NCBI GenBank assembly: GCA_900319615.1 | Contig: ONPE01000067.1 | Coordinates: 1-7,328 of the forward strand | Source of the DNA: an uncultured Eubacteriales bacterium | GTDB lineage: Bacteria > Bacillota > Clostridia > Oscillospirales > Acutalibacteraceae | Length of the DNA: 7,328 bases | Direction of reading: 5' to 3' | In this document: in pieces, positions 1-5,854 of the stretch | How positions within the stretch are numbered: the first letter of the stretch is position 1 | How the letters are laid out: the number at the start of each line of letters is the position of its first letter | Made by a program: the position numbers and the translations under genes | Notes under the pieces: generated by a model | What the model saw: only the letters and a program-made list of their open reading frames with translations | The model's database searches: none | What the model was told of the DNA's origin: nothing

Positions 1-1373
1 TATCCTGTCACGATAATCTTACGCTTTACGATAAGCTGACCGACTCGGTGTACGGCGATGACGGATACGGCAAGCGGCGTGAAGATCTCGTCGCGATGAA
101 CAAGCTCGCCGCCTCCATCGTGCTCACCTCGCGCGGTATGCCCTTCATGCTCGCAGGCGAGGAGCTCGGCAGGACAAAGCAGGGAGACGAGAATTCCTAT
201 ATTTCTTCTATAGAAATAAACCAGATCGACTGGAAGTCGCGTTACGTCTACACATCCCTGACCGATTATTATAAGGGTCTGATACAGATACGCAAGTCTG
301 TGCCTGCGCTGAGAACCGGCAAGGCTGAGTATCTCGATACCGATATCAAGAGCGCGATCGCCTATACGATATCCGGCGAGGGCTCCGCTTCGGCGGTGCT
401 GGTGTTCAACGGCGATACCGAGAAATCCGCGAAGGTGACCCTGCCCGTAGGCAAGTGGGTCGTGGTCGCGGATAAAGACAGAGCCGGACTAAGCGCGATA
501 GATAACGTCAGCGGCAGCATCATCGTACCGCCTACGTCGTCCTTTATCCTGCTTGACGCAGACGGCTTTGAAGCGATTGAGCAGACCGAGCCCGAGTGCC
601 TCGTCTATGTTCGCTACAAGGATAAAGAATCCGGCTGCGTGGTTTGCGAGGAGCGCCTCGAGGGCAGCAAGGGCGAGGAGTATGCCGCAGCCACGCCCAA
701 GGATGTGCTCTTCAACTACAACATCCTCTCCAAGACCGGGCTCACCGGCACCTTCTCAAAGGCTTATGATGTTGTCGAGGTCAGCTGCGAGTATTATCAG
801 GGCGATTATTCCACCGTCACCATCCGCTATATGGACTCGGATGATAAGCAGCTCGCGAACACCGTCGTCATGACCAACAGGGTAGGGCAGACCTACTATA
901 CCCCGACCATCCCCGGCGTCAAGGGCTATTCGCTCGATCTCGACAGTCTGCCGGAGAACGCCGCAGGAGTATTCACCAAGGAGCCGGTCGAGGTCATCTT
1001 CCGGTATAAGAAGACCGAGGAGCAGCCCGCAGAGGGCGAGTACACCTGCCGAGCCAACGTCATATATCTCGCCGACGACGGCAAGATACTCGACGTCAAG
1101 TCCTACATGGGCGTAGAGGGCGACGAGCTGGAGCTCGATATACTCGACTTTGACGGATACGAGTATTTTGAAGAGTCGAACAGCAACGCTCTGTTCACCC
1201 CGGTAGAGCTCAACGTGCTGGTGCTGTATCATTCTCCGAGGGCTAAGTCCTATCTGCCTTACCTCATCATCGGCGGAGCGGTGCTCGCCGGTATCGCGGT
1301 GGGAGTAATTTCGCTGATCGCTTCAAAGAGGCGCAGGAAGGACAAGATAAAAGGCATCAGCATCGAAGAATAA
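1..1373 (+). CDS. Type I pullulanase (GH13), membrane-anchored, 5' end missing
   Basis: This is the C-terminal part of a secreted alpha-1,6-debranching enzyme acting on pullulan and branched starch oligosaccharides. The reading frame is open from the window edge (first full codon at base 3), so the upstream GTG at 48 is not the start. GH13 region IV is visible as SCHDN at 3-17, with the substrate-binding His-Asp pair. It is followed by the type I pullulanase block with LAGEELGR, a GDENSY core and an IDW end (about 147-233). A beta-sandwich domain runs to about 560. Three MucBP-like repeats follow (about 597-797, 810-1013 and 1041-1232). The second is the clearest, opening TVTIRYMD and ending in VIFRYK. 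One transmembrane helix (1251-1322) and a tail with KRRRKDK place the enzyme outside and the tail inside the cell. There is no LPXTG-type sortase signal. It is a tandem paralogue of the next gene. The catalytic nucleophile and acid/base lie outside the window, so activity cannot be judged from what is visible. Confidence 0.93.
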   Translation, partial: SCHDNLTLYDKLTDSVYGDDGYGKRREDLVAMNKLAASIVLTSRGMPFMLAGEELGRTKQGDENSYISSIEINQIDWKSRYVYTSLTDYYKGLIQIRKSVPALRTGKAEYLDTDIKSAIAYTISGEGSASAVLVFNGDTEKSAKVTLPVGKWVVVADKDRAGLSAIDNVSGSIIVPPTSSFILLDADGFEAIEQTEPECLVYVRYKDKESGCVVCEERLEGSKGEEYAAATPKDVLFNYNILSKTGLTGTFSKAYDVVEVSCEYYQGDYSTVTIRYMDSDDKQLANTVVMTNRVGQTYYTPTIPGVKGYSLDLDSLPENAAGVFTKEPVEVIFRYKKTEEQPAEGEYTCRANVIYLADDGKILDVKSYMGVEGDELELDILDFDGYEYFEESNSNALFTPVELNVLVLYHSPRAKSYLPYLIIGGAVLAGIAVGVISLIASKRRRKDKIKGISIEE

Positions 1374-1394
1374 TTCGGTTGTTATTATTTGCAA

Positions 1395-1422
1395 TATAAT
1401 AATTAATTTTCTTTAAAGGAGG
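1395..1422 (+). promoter_or_regulatory. Ribosome binding site and possible -10 box of the dockerin pullulanase
   Basis: The 56-base gap between the two pullulanase genes is AT-rich, unlike the genes on either side. AAAGGAGG at 1415-1422 lies 7 bases before the ATG at 1430 and fixes that start. The other ATG at 1426 is out of frame. TATAAT at 1395-1400 is a perfect -10 hexamer, but I see no good -35 at 16-18 bases upstream. A separate promoter is therefore possible, and read-through from the first pullulanase is equally possible because no terminator separates them. The ribosome binding site is certain and the promoter is weak. Confidence 0.6.
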
Positions 1423-1429
1423 AAAATGC

Positions 1430-4400
1430 ATGAAAACAACAAAGAAGGTCATATCCCTTATCTTAGCCTTATCTCTCGTTGTGGGTATGTTCAGCGTAGC
1501 GGTATTCTCCGCCGGCGCTGAGGAGAACGACAACCCCTACAGCGTAGCGGCTATGGCTCTGGATTCGGAGTATGCCTACGACGGTGAACTCGGCGCTATC
1601 TATACGCCCGAGGCCACCACATTCAAGGTATGGGCTCCTCTCGCCACCGAGGTACAGCTCAACCGCTATGCCACCGGCTCCGACCGTGAGGAAGGCCACC
1701 GGGATCTCGGCGTCATCGAGATGGAGAAGCTGTATGACGGCTCTGACTGGACTGGCGTATGGACGACCACCGTCTCCGGCGACATCGTCAACACCTACTA
1801 CACCTACACCATCACCAACCCCAACCACATCTACGAGGCTACCTCTGAGGTTTCCCATGAGACTCAGGACGTATACTCCTATGCAGTCGGCGTGAACGGC
1901 GACCGCTCCATGGTAGTCAACCTCAAATCCGACAAGACCAACCCCGAGGGCTGGGATCAGGATACTCACGTCTTCACCGACGAGCAGACCGACGCTATCG
2001 TCTGGGAGGTTCAGGTCAAGGACTTCTCCTATAACCCGAACTCCGGCGTGGATCCCGCGTACCGCGGTAAGTTCATGGCTTTCACACAGACCGGCACGAC
2101 TCTGGACGGCGAGGGCACCGTATCGACCTGTATCGACTACCTCAAGCAGCTCGGCGTTACCTATGTTCAGATCAACCCCTTCTATGATTTCGCCACCATC
2201 AACGAGGCAGGCGACGACAGCCAGTTCAACTGGGGCTACGATCCCAAGAACTACGGCGTTCCCGAGGGCTCCTATTCCACCAACCCCTACGACGGCAACG
2301 TCCGCATCAAAGAAGCAAAGGCTATGATCAAGGCTCTGCATGACGCAGGCATCGGCGTTATCATGGACGTTGTTTACAACCACACCTATTCCGTAGACTC
2401 CTGCTTCAACTACTCCGTACCCGAGTATTACTATCGAATGACCGCTGCCGGCGGCTACAGCCAGCAGTCCGGCTGCGGCAACGACACCGCCTCCGAGCGC
2501 GCCATGTACCGCAAGTATATGCGCGATATGCTCAGATACTGGACAGAAGAGTATCACATCGACGGCTACCGCTTCGACCTCATGGGCGTGCATGACGGCG
2601 AGACCATGACCCTCATCCGCGAGGATATGGACAGCATAGACAGCCGCATCATCATGTTCGGTGAAGGCTGGGCAGGCGACACCGTTTACGATCCCCAGAC
2701 CTGCACAGGCACCGATACCTATATGACCACACAGGTCAACGCTGCAAAGCTCCCCTCCCGTATAGGCTTCTTCAACGACGAGATCCGCGACGGACTCAAG
2801 GGCAACGTATTCCATGCAGAGCAGGGCGGCTTCATCAACAGCGAGATGACCAGCGCTTCCGCTGTCAGCCTCGGTATCCGCGCTAACACCGTCGGCAAGG
2901 GCAGATGGACTGCTCTTACCCCCGAGCAGTGCGTTACCTATGCTTCCTGCCACGATAACTACACCCTCTATGACAAGCTCGTCTTCGTCAACCACGGCCC
3001 TGCTTCCGACTACCGTGCACGCTACAACGACTGCATCGCTCAGAACAAGCTGACCTCAGCTATCATCAACTCCTCTCAGGGCATCGACTTCCTGCTCGCA
3101 GGCGAGGAGATGGGACGCTCCAAGGACGGCGACGAGAACTCCTACAAGAGCGCGGCTACCCTGAACATGATCGACTGGTCGCTCGTAAAGACCAACGCCG
3201 ACCTCGTATCCTACTACAAGGGTATGTTCGAGCTCAGGAAGGCATTCTCTCCCTTCACCGCGAACGATACACAGAAGAACGGCGCTCCCTATAAGTACTT
3301 CTTCGATACAGGTATCGCAAGCTCCCTGTACACCATCGCCTACACCGTTCAGAACGACGTAGAGGGCGAGTGGAACAAGATCGCCGTCATCTACAACGGC
3401 AAGGACACCGACGTTACCTACACCTTCAAGGGTAAGGTAGACAGGAGCATCAACGCCGATACCGAGTGGGTCATCGTAGCCAACGACAAGCAGGCTGGCG
3501 TTACCTCCCTCGGCGAGGTCAAGGGTCTGAGCTTCGACGTTCCTGCGAGCTCCGCCGTTATCGCTGTCGAGAAGAGCACCTTCGAGGAGTGCGCTATCCA
3601 GTCTGATCTGGCTAAGGTCATCGTCAACAGCATCTACGGCAAGACCGGCGAGGTCCTCTCCTCCAACGTCATCCTCGGCACCACAGGCACCGGCTACTCC
3701 CTGAGCCCCGATACATCCGTCCCGATCGACTATGAGCTCGATCACATCGAGGGCGACGTAGAGGGCGTCTTCTCCGAAGAGCCTCAGGTAGTGAACTTCT
3801 TCTACACCGATTATATCCCGACTCCGTTCCGTGCTCCTTACGGCGACGTTGACGGCAACGGCGAAGTAGATATCATCGACGCTACCTTCCTGCAGAGACA
3901 TATCTGCGAGTTCATCACTCTTGACGACGATCATCTCGCCTGCGGCGACTACGACTGCAACGGCGAGGTCGATATCGCAGACGTCACCATGCTGCAGCGC
4001 TGGCTGGCAGGCTACGTGAAGGCTGTCAACACCATCACCGCCCGTCATATGACCAGAGACGTCGACACCGGCAAGACAAAGGCTCTTGCAAACGCCGATG
4101 TAACACGCGTGCGCTACGGCGAGCCTTACACTACCTCTCAAAAGCGCATCGCTTACTATACCCTCGACGCAATGCCCGCTAATGCAAACGGTATCTCGCT
4201 GTACGACGATAAGGTCGACTACTTCTATTCCTACAGCGTAGCGGCTCCCGTGATGCATGTAAAGCACAGCGGCTCCGAGACCTGGGCTCCCAGCCTCTGG
4301 GCATGGGCTTATGATGAGAACGGCACAGCCATCAACTGCTATGACGATTACGGCTGGCCCGGCAAGCCTCTGACCAAGTCCGAAGACGCAGAGTGGTACG

Positions 4401-4624
4401 ATGTGACCTTCCCGATCCCCGGCGGTCTCAACTACTACTTCATCATCAGCAAGAACGGTAATCCTCAGACCAAGGACTACGGTGTTGTTGACGGTCAGAA
4501 CATCGGTATCTCCTATGACGAGTATCCCGAGATCTGGGTCGTCATCAATGATGATTTGTACGACACTTCCGCAGACGGCGACTGGTGCACATACTACAAC
4601 TACAACCCCGATCTTGAAAACTGA
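1430..4624 (+). CDS. Secreted type I pullulanase with dockerin and CBM26-like module (amylosome-type)
   Basis: This 1064-aa extracellular enzyme should hydrolyse alpha-1,6 links of pullulan and starch. The signal peptide is residues 1-30, with Lys-rich start, hydrophobic core and an A-G-A cleavage site. A CBM48-like N domain covers about 48-165 and the GH13 barrel about 166-600. All catalytic regions are intact: FNWGYDP (266-272), DVVYNH (313-318), YRFD with nucleophile D383, GEGW with acid/base E412, and SCHDN with H508 and D509. A beta domain runs to about 715. Next are a MucBP-like repeat (about 728-793), a type I dockerin (about 804-866), a second MucBP-like repeat (about 868-935) and a CBM26-like starch-binding module (about 942-1060, with WPG at 976-978). 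The dockerin has two calcium loops, D806/D808/N810/D814/D817 and D840/D842/N844/D848/D851, each followed by an LQR motif. Dockerin plus CBM26 in one amylolytic enzyme is characteristic of the R. bromii amylosome. Codon use is very biased (ATC, AAC, TAC, GAG, few ATA), suggesting high expression. The family call is secure; binding to a particular cohesin is inference. Confidence 0.96.
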   Translation: MKTTKKVISLILALSLVVGMFSVAVFSAGAEENDNPYSVAAMALDSEYAYDGELGAIYTPEATTFKVWAPLATEVQLNRYATGSDREEGHRDLGVIEMEKLYDGSDWTGVWTTTVSGDIVNTYYTYTITNPNHIYEATSEVSHETQDVYSYAVGVNGDRSMVVNLKSDKTNPEGWDQDTHVFTDEQTDAIVWEVQVKDFSYNPNSGVDPAYRGKFMAFTQTGTTLDGEGTVSTCIDYLKQLGVTYVQINPFYDFATINEAGDDSQFNWGYDPKNYGVPEGSYSTNPYDGNVRIKEAKAMIKALHDAGIGVIMDVVYNHTYSVDSCFNYSVPEYYYRMTAAGGYSQQSGCGNDTASERAMYRKYMRDMLRYWTEEYHIDGYRFDLMGVHDGETMTLIREDMDSIDSRIIMFGEGWAGDTVYDPQTCTGTDTYMTTQVNAAKLPSRIGFFNDEIRDGLKGNVFHAEQGGFINSEMTSASAVSLGIRANTVGKGRWTALTPEQCVTYASCHDNYTLYDKLVFVNHGPASDYRARYNDCIAQNKLTSAIINSSQGIDFLLAGEEMGRSKDGDENSYKSAATLNMIDWSLVKTNADLVSYYKGMFELRKAFSPFTANDTQKNGAPYKYFFDTGIASSLYTIAYTVQNDVEGEWNKIAVIYNGKDTDVTYTFKGKVDRSINADTEWVIVANDKQAGVTSLGEVKGLSFDVPASSAVIAVEKSTFEECAIQSDLAKVIVNSIYGKTGEVLSSNVILGTTGTGYSLSPDTSVPIDYELDHIEGDVEGVFSEEPQVVNFFYTDYIPTPFRAPYGDVDGNGEVDIIDATFLQRHICEFITLDDDHLACGDYDCNGEVDIADVTMLQRWLAGYVKAVNTITARHMTRDVDTGKTKALANADVTRVRYGEPYTTSQKRIAYYTLDAMPANANGISLYDDKVDYFYSYSVAAPVMHVKHSGSETWAPSLWAWAYDENGTAINCYDDYGWPGKPLTKSEDAEWYDVTFPIPGGLNYYFIISKNGNPQTKDYGVVDGQNIGISYDEYPEIWVVINDDLYDTSADGDWCTYYNYNPDLEN

Positions 4625-4639
4625 TCGGCAATAAAATCG

Positions 4640-4672
4640 GAGCCTGTCCCTCGCGGACAGGCTCTTTTGCTT
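4640..4672 (+). terminator. Rho-independent terminator after the dockerin pullulanase
   Basis: A perfect 10-bp stem (4640-4649 with 4655-4664) with a 5-base loop is followed by TTTTGCTT. It begins 15 bases after the pullulanase stop codon and is GC-rich, so it should end the pullulanase transcript. Its 3' arm and T-tract belong to a 22-base segment that is repeated 338 bases further on. Confidence 0.92.
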
Positions 4673-4678
4673 GACAAA
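4657..4678 (+). repeat. Direct repeat, left copy (22 bases)
   Basis: This 22-base segment includes the 3' arm and T-tract of the pullulanase terminator and a TTGACA. It is identical to 4995-5016. At this copy the TTGACA (4671-4676) has no -10 box at a proper distance, so it looks like a stranded relic of the promoter that is intact at the right copy. Confidence 0.9.
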
Positions 4679-4688
4679 TAAGTATCGC

Positions 4689-4724
4689 AGTCATTGCGAG
4701 GACGCGCGCGTCGACGCTCGCGTC
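4689..4724 (+). repeat. Palindromic repeat, half copy with CG-rich palindromes
   Basis: It starts with the conserved AGTCATTGCGAGG (4689-4701), but the second arm of the family (GTGGCAATC) is missing. Instead there is a perfect 12-base palindrome, GACGCGCGCGTC (4701-4712), followed by the near copy GACGCTCGCGTC (4713-4724). It could be a truncated or rearranged family member. Confidence 0.6.
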
Positions 4725-4806
4725 TGTACTCGACTCTCTGAAAAGAATATTTTACTTTTATCAGGAAAGAGAAAAGCACAAGTGTACGATCCTACGAGGA
4801 TTCGCT

Positions 4807-4839
4807 GTCATTGCGAGGCTCGCAAGAGCCGTGGCAATC
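4807..4839 (+). repeat. REP-like palindrome, full copy, forward orientation
   Basis: The arms ATTGC (4810-4814) and GCAAT (4834-4838) form the outer stem. GGCTC (4817-4821) and GAGCC (4826-4830) form the inner stem around a GCAA tetraloop (4822-4825). The two stems are separated by a small asymmetric internal loop (GA opposite GTG). Another full copy in the opposite orientation lies at 4925-4956. Confidence 0.8.
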
Positions 4840-4894
4840 CCACAAAGAGGCGCACAGCCTTTTCTGTCACATCAAACGGTATTTCCGATAAGAA

Positions 4895-4906
4895 GATTAC
4901 CACGTC
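4895..4906 (-). repeat. REP-like palindrome, single arm
   Basis: GATTACCACGTC here is identical to the left arm and adjoining bases of the copy at 5772-5783. The matching second arm is absent, since the sequence runs into AATAAGGTTGAG and then the copy at 4925. It appears to be a fragment left by recombination between copies. Confidence 0.55.
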
Positions 4907-4924
4907 TGGCGATAATAAGGTTGA

Positions 4925-4956
4925 GATTGCCACGGGCTAAAGCCCTCGCAATGACG
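4925..4956 (-). repeat. REP-like palindrome, full copy, reverse orientation
   Basis: ATTGC (4926-4930) pairs with GCAAT (4948-4952). GGGC (4934-4937) pairs with GCCC (4942-4945) around a TAAA loop. Read on the minus strand it gives the GTCATTGCGAGG start of the copy at 4807. The inner stem differs in sequence from that copy but still pairs. The left flank AATAAGGTTGAG is shared with the copy at 5765-5841. Confidence 0.8.
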
Positions 4957-4969
4957 ATTTATAGTGCTC

Positions 4970-4982
4970 TCCTCGCAAAGAC
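4970..4982 (-). repeat. Half palindrome at the right end of the mosaic
   Basis: TCCTCGCAAAGAC is the reverse complement, with one mismatch, of GTCATTGCGAGGA at 4690-4702. It has no partner arm. Its position just inside the right direct repeat makes it a candidate right end of the inserted segment. Confidence 0.5.
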
Positions 4983-4994
4983 AAAAGCTCTGAA

Positions 4995-5016
4995 ACAGGC
5001 TCTTTTGCTTGACAAA
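4995..5016 (+). repeat. Direct repeat, right copy (22 bases)
   Basis: This is identical over 22 bases to 4657-4678. Here the terminator's left arm is missing, so no terminator can form, but the TTGACA at 5009-5014 is the -35 box of thrH. A shorter repeat, GACAAAAGCTC, also occurs at both 4980-4990 and 5011-5021, so the right junction has been duplicated more than once or trimmed. Confidence 0.9.
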
Positions 5017-5037
5017 AGCTCCGTGCTGTAGTTTAAT
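5009..5037 (+). promoter_or_regulatory. Sigma-A-type promoter of thrH
   Basis: TTGACA at 5009-5014 and TTTAAT at 5032-5037 are separated by exactly 17 bases. Transcription should start near 5044, giving a leader of about 25 bases, too short for a riboswitch. The -35 box lies inside the right direct repeat. Confidence 0.8.
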
Positions 5038-5055
5038 AGAGTTAGATCATTATTT

Positions 5056-5060
5056 GGAGG
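5056..5060 (+). promoter_or_regulatory. Ribosome binding site of thrH
   Basis: GGAGG lies 8 bases before the ATG at 5069. It fixes that start against a longer in-frame opening at the TTG at 5009, which lies inside the promoter. Confidence 0.88.
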
Positions 5061-5068
5061 TAAGATAT

Positions 5069-5668
5069 ATGAATATAGTTTGTTTGGATCTGGAAGGCGT
5101 TCTGGTACCGGAGATATGGATCGCGTTCGCCGAGGCTTCGGGCATCCCCGAGCTCAAGCGCACCACCCGCGACGAGCCCGACTATGACAAGCTGATGAAG
5201 TACCGTCTGGATATCCTCCGCGAGCACGGTCTCGGACTAAAGGAGATACAGGCGACCATCGCCAAGATCGACCCCATGCCCGGCGCGAAGGAGTTCCTCG
5301 ACGAGCTGCGCTCCATCACTCAGGCGGTAATCCTCAGCGACACCTTCTCCCAGTTCGCGAAGCCCCTCATGGAGAAGCTCGGCTGGCCTGCGATCTTCTG
5401 CAACGAGCTTGTCGTAGCGGACGACGGCACTATCACCGATTATCACCTGCGCTGTGAAAAGACAAAGCTCACCACCGTGCGCGCCCTGCAGTCCTGCGGC
5501 TTCGAGACCATCGCCAGCGGCGACAGCTTCAACGACCTCGCCATGATCCAGGCGAGCAAGGCGGGCTTCCTCTTCCGCGCTCCCGACAGCATCAAGGCGG
5601 ATTATCCCGATATCCCTGCCTGCGAGACCTACGACGAGCTCCTCGCCCTTATCAAGGCGGCTCTGTGA
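5069..5668 (+). CDS. thrH: ThrH: phosphoserine phosphatase / homoserine phosphotransferase
   Basis: This cytoplasmic HAD-superfamily enzyme has 199 aa, close to the roughly 205 aa of Pseudomonas aeruginosa ThrH. It dephosphorylates O-phosphoserine to serine and can pass the phosphate to homoserine, linking serine and threonine synthesis. The N-terminus, with DLEGVLVPEIWIAFAE, matches the ThrH family almost residue for residue. Motif I is D7-x-E9, the ThrH variant of the usual HAD DxD, with D7 as nucleophile. Motif II is S90-D91-T92 in ILSDTF, the motif III lysine is probably K133, and motif IV is GDSFND (151-156). The start at 5069 follows a GGAGG and agrees with the family N-terminus. The gene has its own promoter and is followed by a terminator, so it is a single-gene unit unrelated to the pullulanases. 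Homoserine phosphotransfer was shown for the Pseudomonas enzyme and is inferred here. Confidence 0.93.
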   Translation: MNIVCLDLEGVLVPEIWIAFAEASGIPELKRTTRDEPDYDKLMKYRLDILREHGLGLKEIQATIAKIDPMPGAKEFLDELRSITQAVILSDTFSQFAKPLMEKLGWPAIFCNELVVADDGTITDYHLRCEKTKLTTVRALQSCGFETIASGDSFNDLAMIQASKAGFLFRAPDSIKADYPDIPACETYDELLALIKAAL

Positions 5669-5704
5669 TATCGCTTGACTTGAGAAAATAATTCTTTGTA
5701 AGAA

Positions 5705-5736
5705 AAAAGCCCTTTGCCGATAAGCAAGGGGCTTTT
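5705..5736. terminator. Bidirectional terminator between thrH and the convergent FAD gene
   Basis: A 13-bp stem with one G-U pair (5705-5717 with 5724-5736) closes a 6-base loop. On the plus strand it ends in TTTT and on the minus strand in six T, so it can stop transcripts from both convergent genes. It starts 36 bases after the thrH stop. Confidence 0.88.
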
Positions 5737-5764
5737 ATAGTATAGTCAATACATGGGGTAAATA

Positions 5765-5841
5765 AGGTTGAGATTACCACGTCGGAACTTTGTTCCTCCT
5801 CGTAATGACGATTGATATGCGCCCGGTGGTAATATCAACCT
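5765..5841 (-). repeat. REP-like palindrome copy with long inverted ends
   Basis: The core has ATTAC (5773-5777) pairing with GTAAT (5802-5806) and GGAAC (5784-5788) pairing with GTTCC (5792-5796) around TTT. Compared with the other full copies, the outer stem has a G-C pair changed to A-T on both sides. AGGTTGAGATTACCAC (5765-5780) is also an inverted repeat of GTGGTAATATCAACCT (5826-5841), matching at 15 of 16 positions. The whole 77-base unit can therefore fold in two competing ways or represents a small element with terminal inverted repeats. It shares flanks with the copy at 4925-4956. Confidence 0.72.
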
Positions 5842-5854
5842 ATATAATTTGAAA

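Larger units (their letters stand above)
4679..4994. mobile_element. Probable inserted short-repeat mosaic (REP/BIME- or MITE-like), no gene
   Basis: These 316 bases lie between two identical 22-base direct repeats and encode nothing believable. The short open frames here translate to repeat-derived sequence without family resemblance, good start or ribosome binding site. The content is a mosaic. In one orientation there is a half palindrome (4689-4701) and a full one (4807-4839). In the other orientation there is a half (4895-4906), a full one (4925-4956) and a half (4970-4982). The outer halves, GTCATTGCGAGGA at 4690-4702 and TCCTCGCAAAGAC at 4970-4982, are inverted repeats matching at 12 of 13 positions, as expected for element ends. 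The region 4725-4806 is AT-rich with nothing recognised beyond a 5-bp hairpin (4789-4801). Without a transposase it would be non-autonomous. Insertion is inferred from the flanking repeats; a local duplication is the alternative. Confidence 0.55.

Noticed and set aside
1227..1373. LPXTG sortase signal at the end of the first pullulanase
   Set aside because: The sequence before the helix is SYLPYL, which does not fit LPXTG, and the helix and basic tail alone are better read as a membrane anchor.
1382..1402. AT-only hairpin (TTATTAT / ATAATAA) between the pullulanase genes as a terminator
   Set aside because: The stem has no G-C pairs and overlaps the -10 box, so it would be too weak to terminate.
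1469..2995. 508-aa open frame on the minus strand across the second pullulanase
   Set aside because: It lies opposite a well-supported gene. It is open because that gene rarely uses TTA, CTA or TCA codons. The translation is low-complexity Val/Ala/Gly-rich without any domain.
1536..4246. 17-base identical segment at 1536-1552 and 4230-4246
   Set aside because: Both copies encode Y-S-V-A-A in a gene with strong codon bias, so the identity is expected from the shared peptide and needs no mobile explanation.
3056..4267. 403-aa open frame on the minus strand across the second pullulanase
   Set aside because: Same cause: it is a codon-bias shadow of the dockerin and beta-domain region, with no ribosome binding site or family resemblance.
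4671..4940. 89-aa plus-strand frame in the intergenic mosaic
   Set aside because: The translation contains stretches of the SHCE / CHCEARKSRGNP type that come from GTCATTGCGAGG repeats read as protein, a common source of false genes.
4807..4956. CRISPR array
   Set aside because: The repeats are inverted relative to each other, few, of different lengths and irregularly spaced, with no cas gene nearby.
4831..5031. 66-aa plus-strand frame overlapping the right direct repeat
   Set aside because: It covers repeats and the thrH promoter, with no ribosome binding site.
5009..5068. N-terminal extension of thrH from a TTG at 5009
   Set aside because: It would start within the -35 box, while the ATG at 5069 has a good GGAGG and gives the exact family N-terminus.
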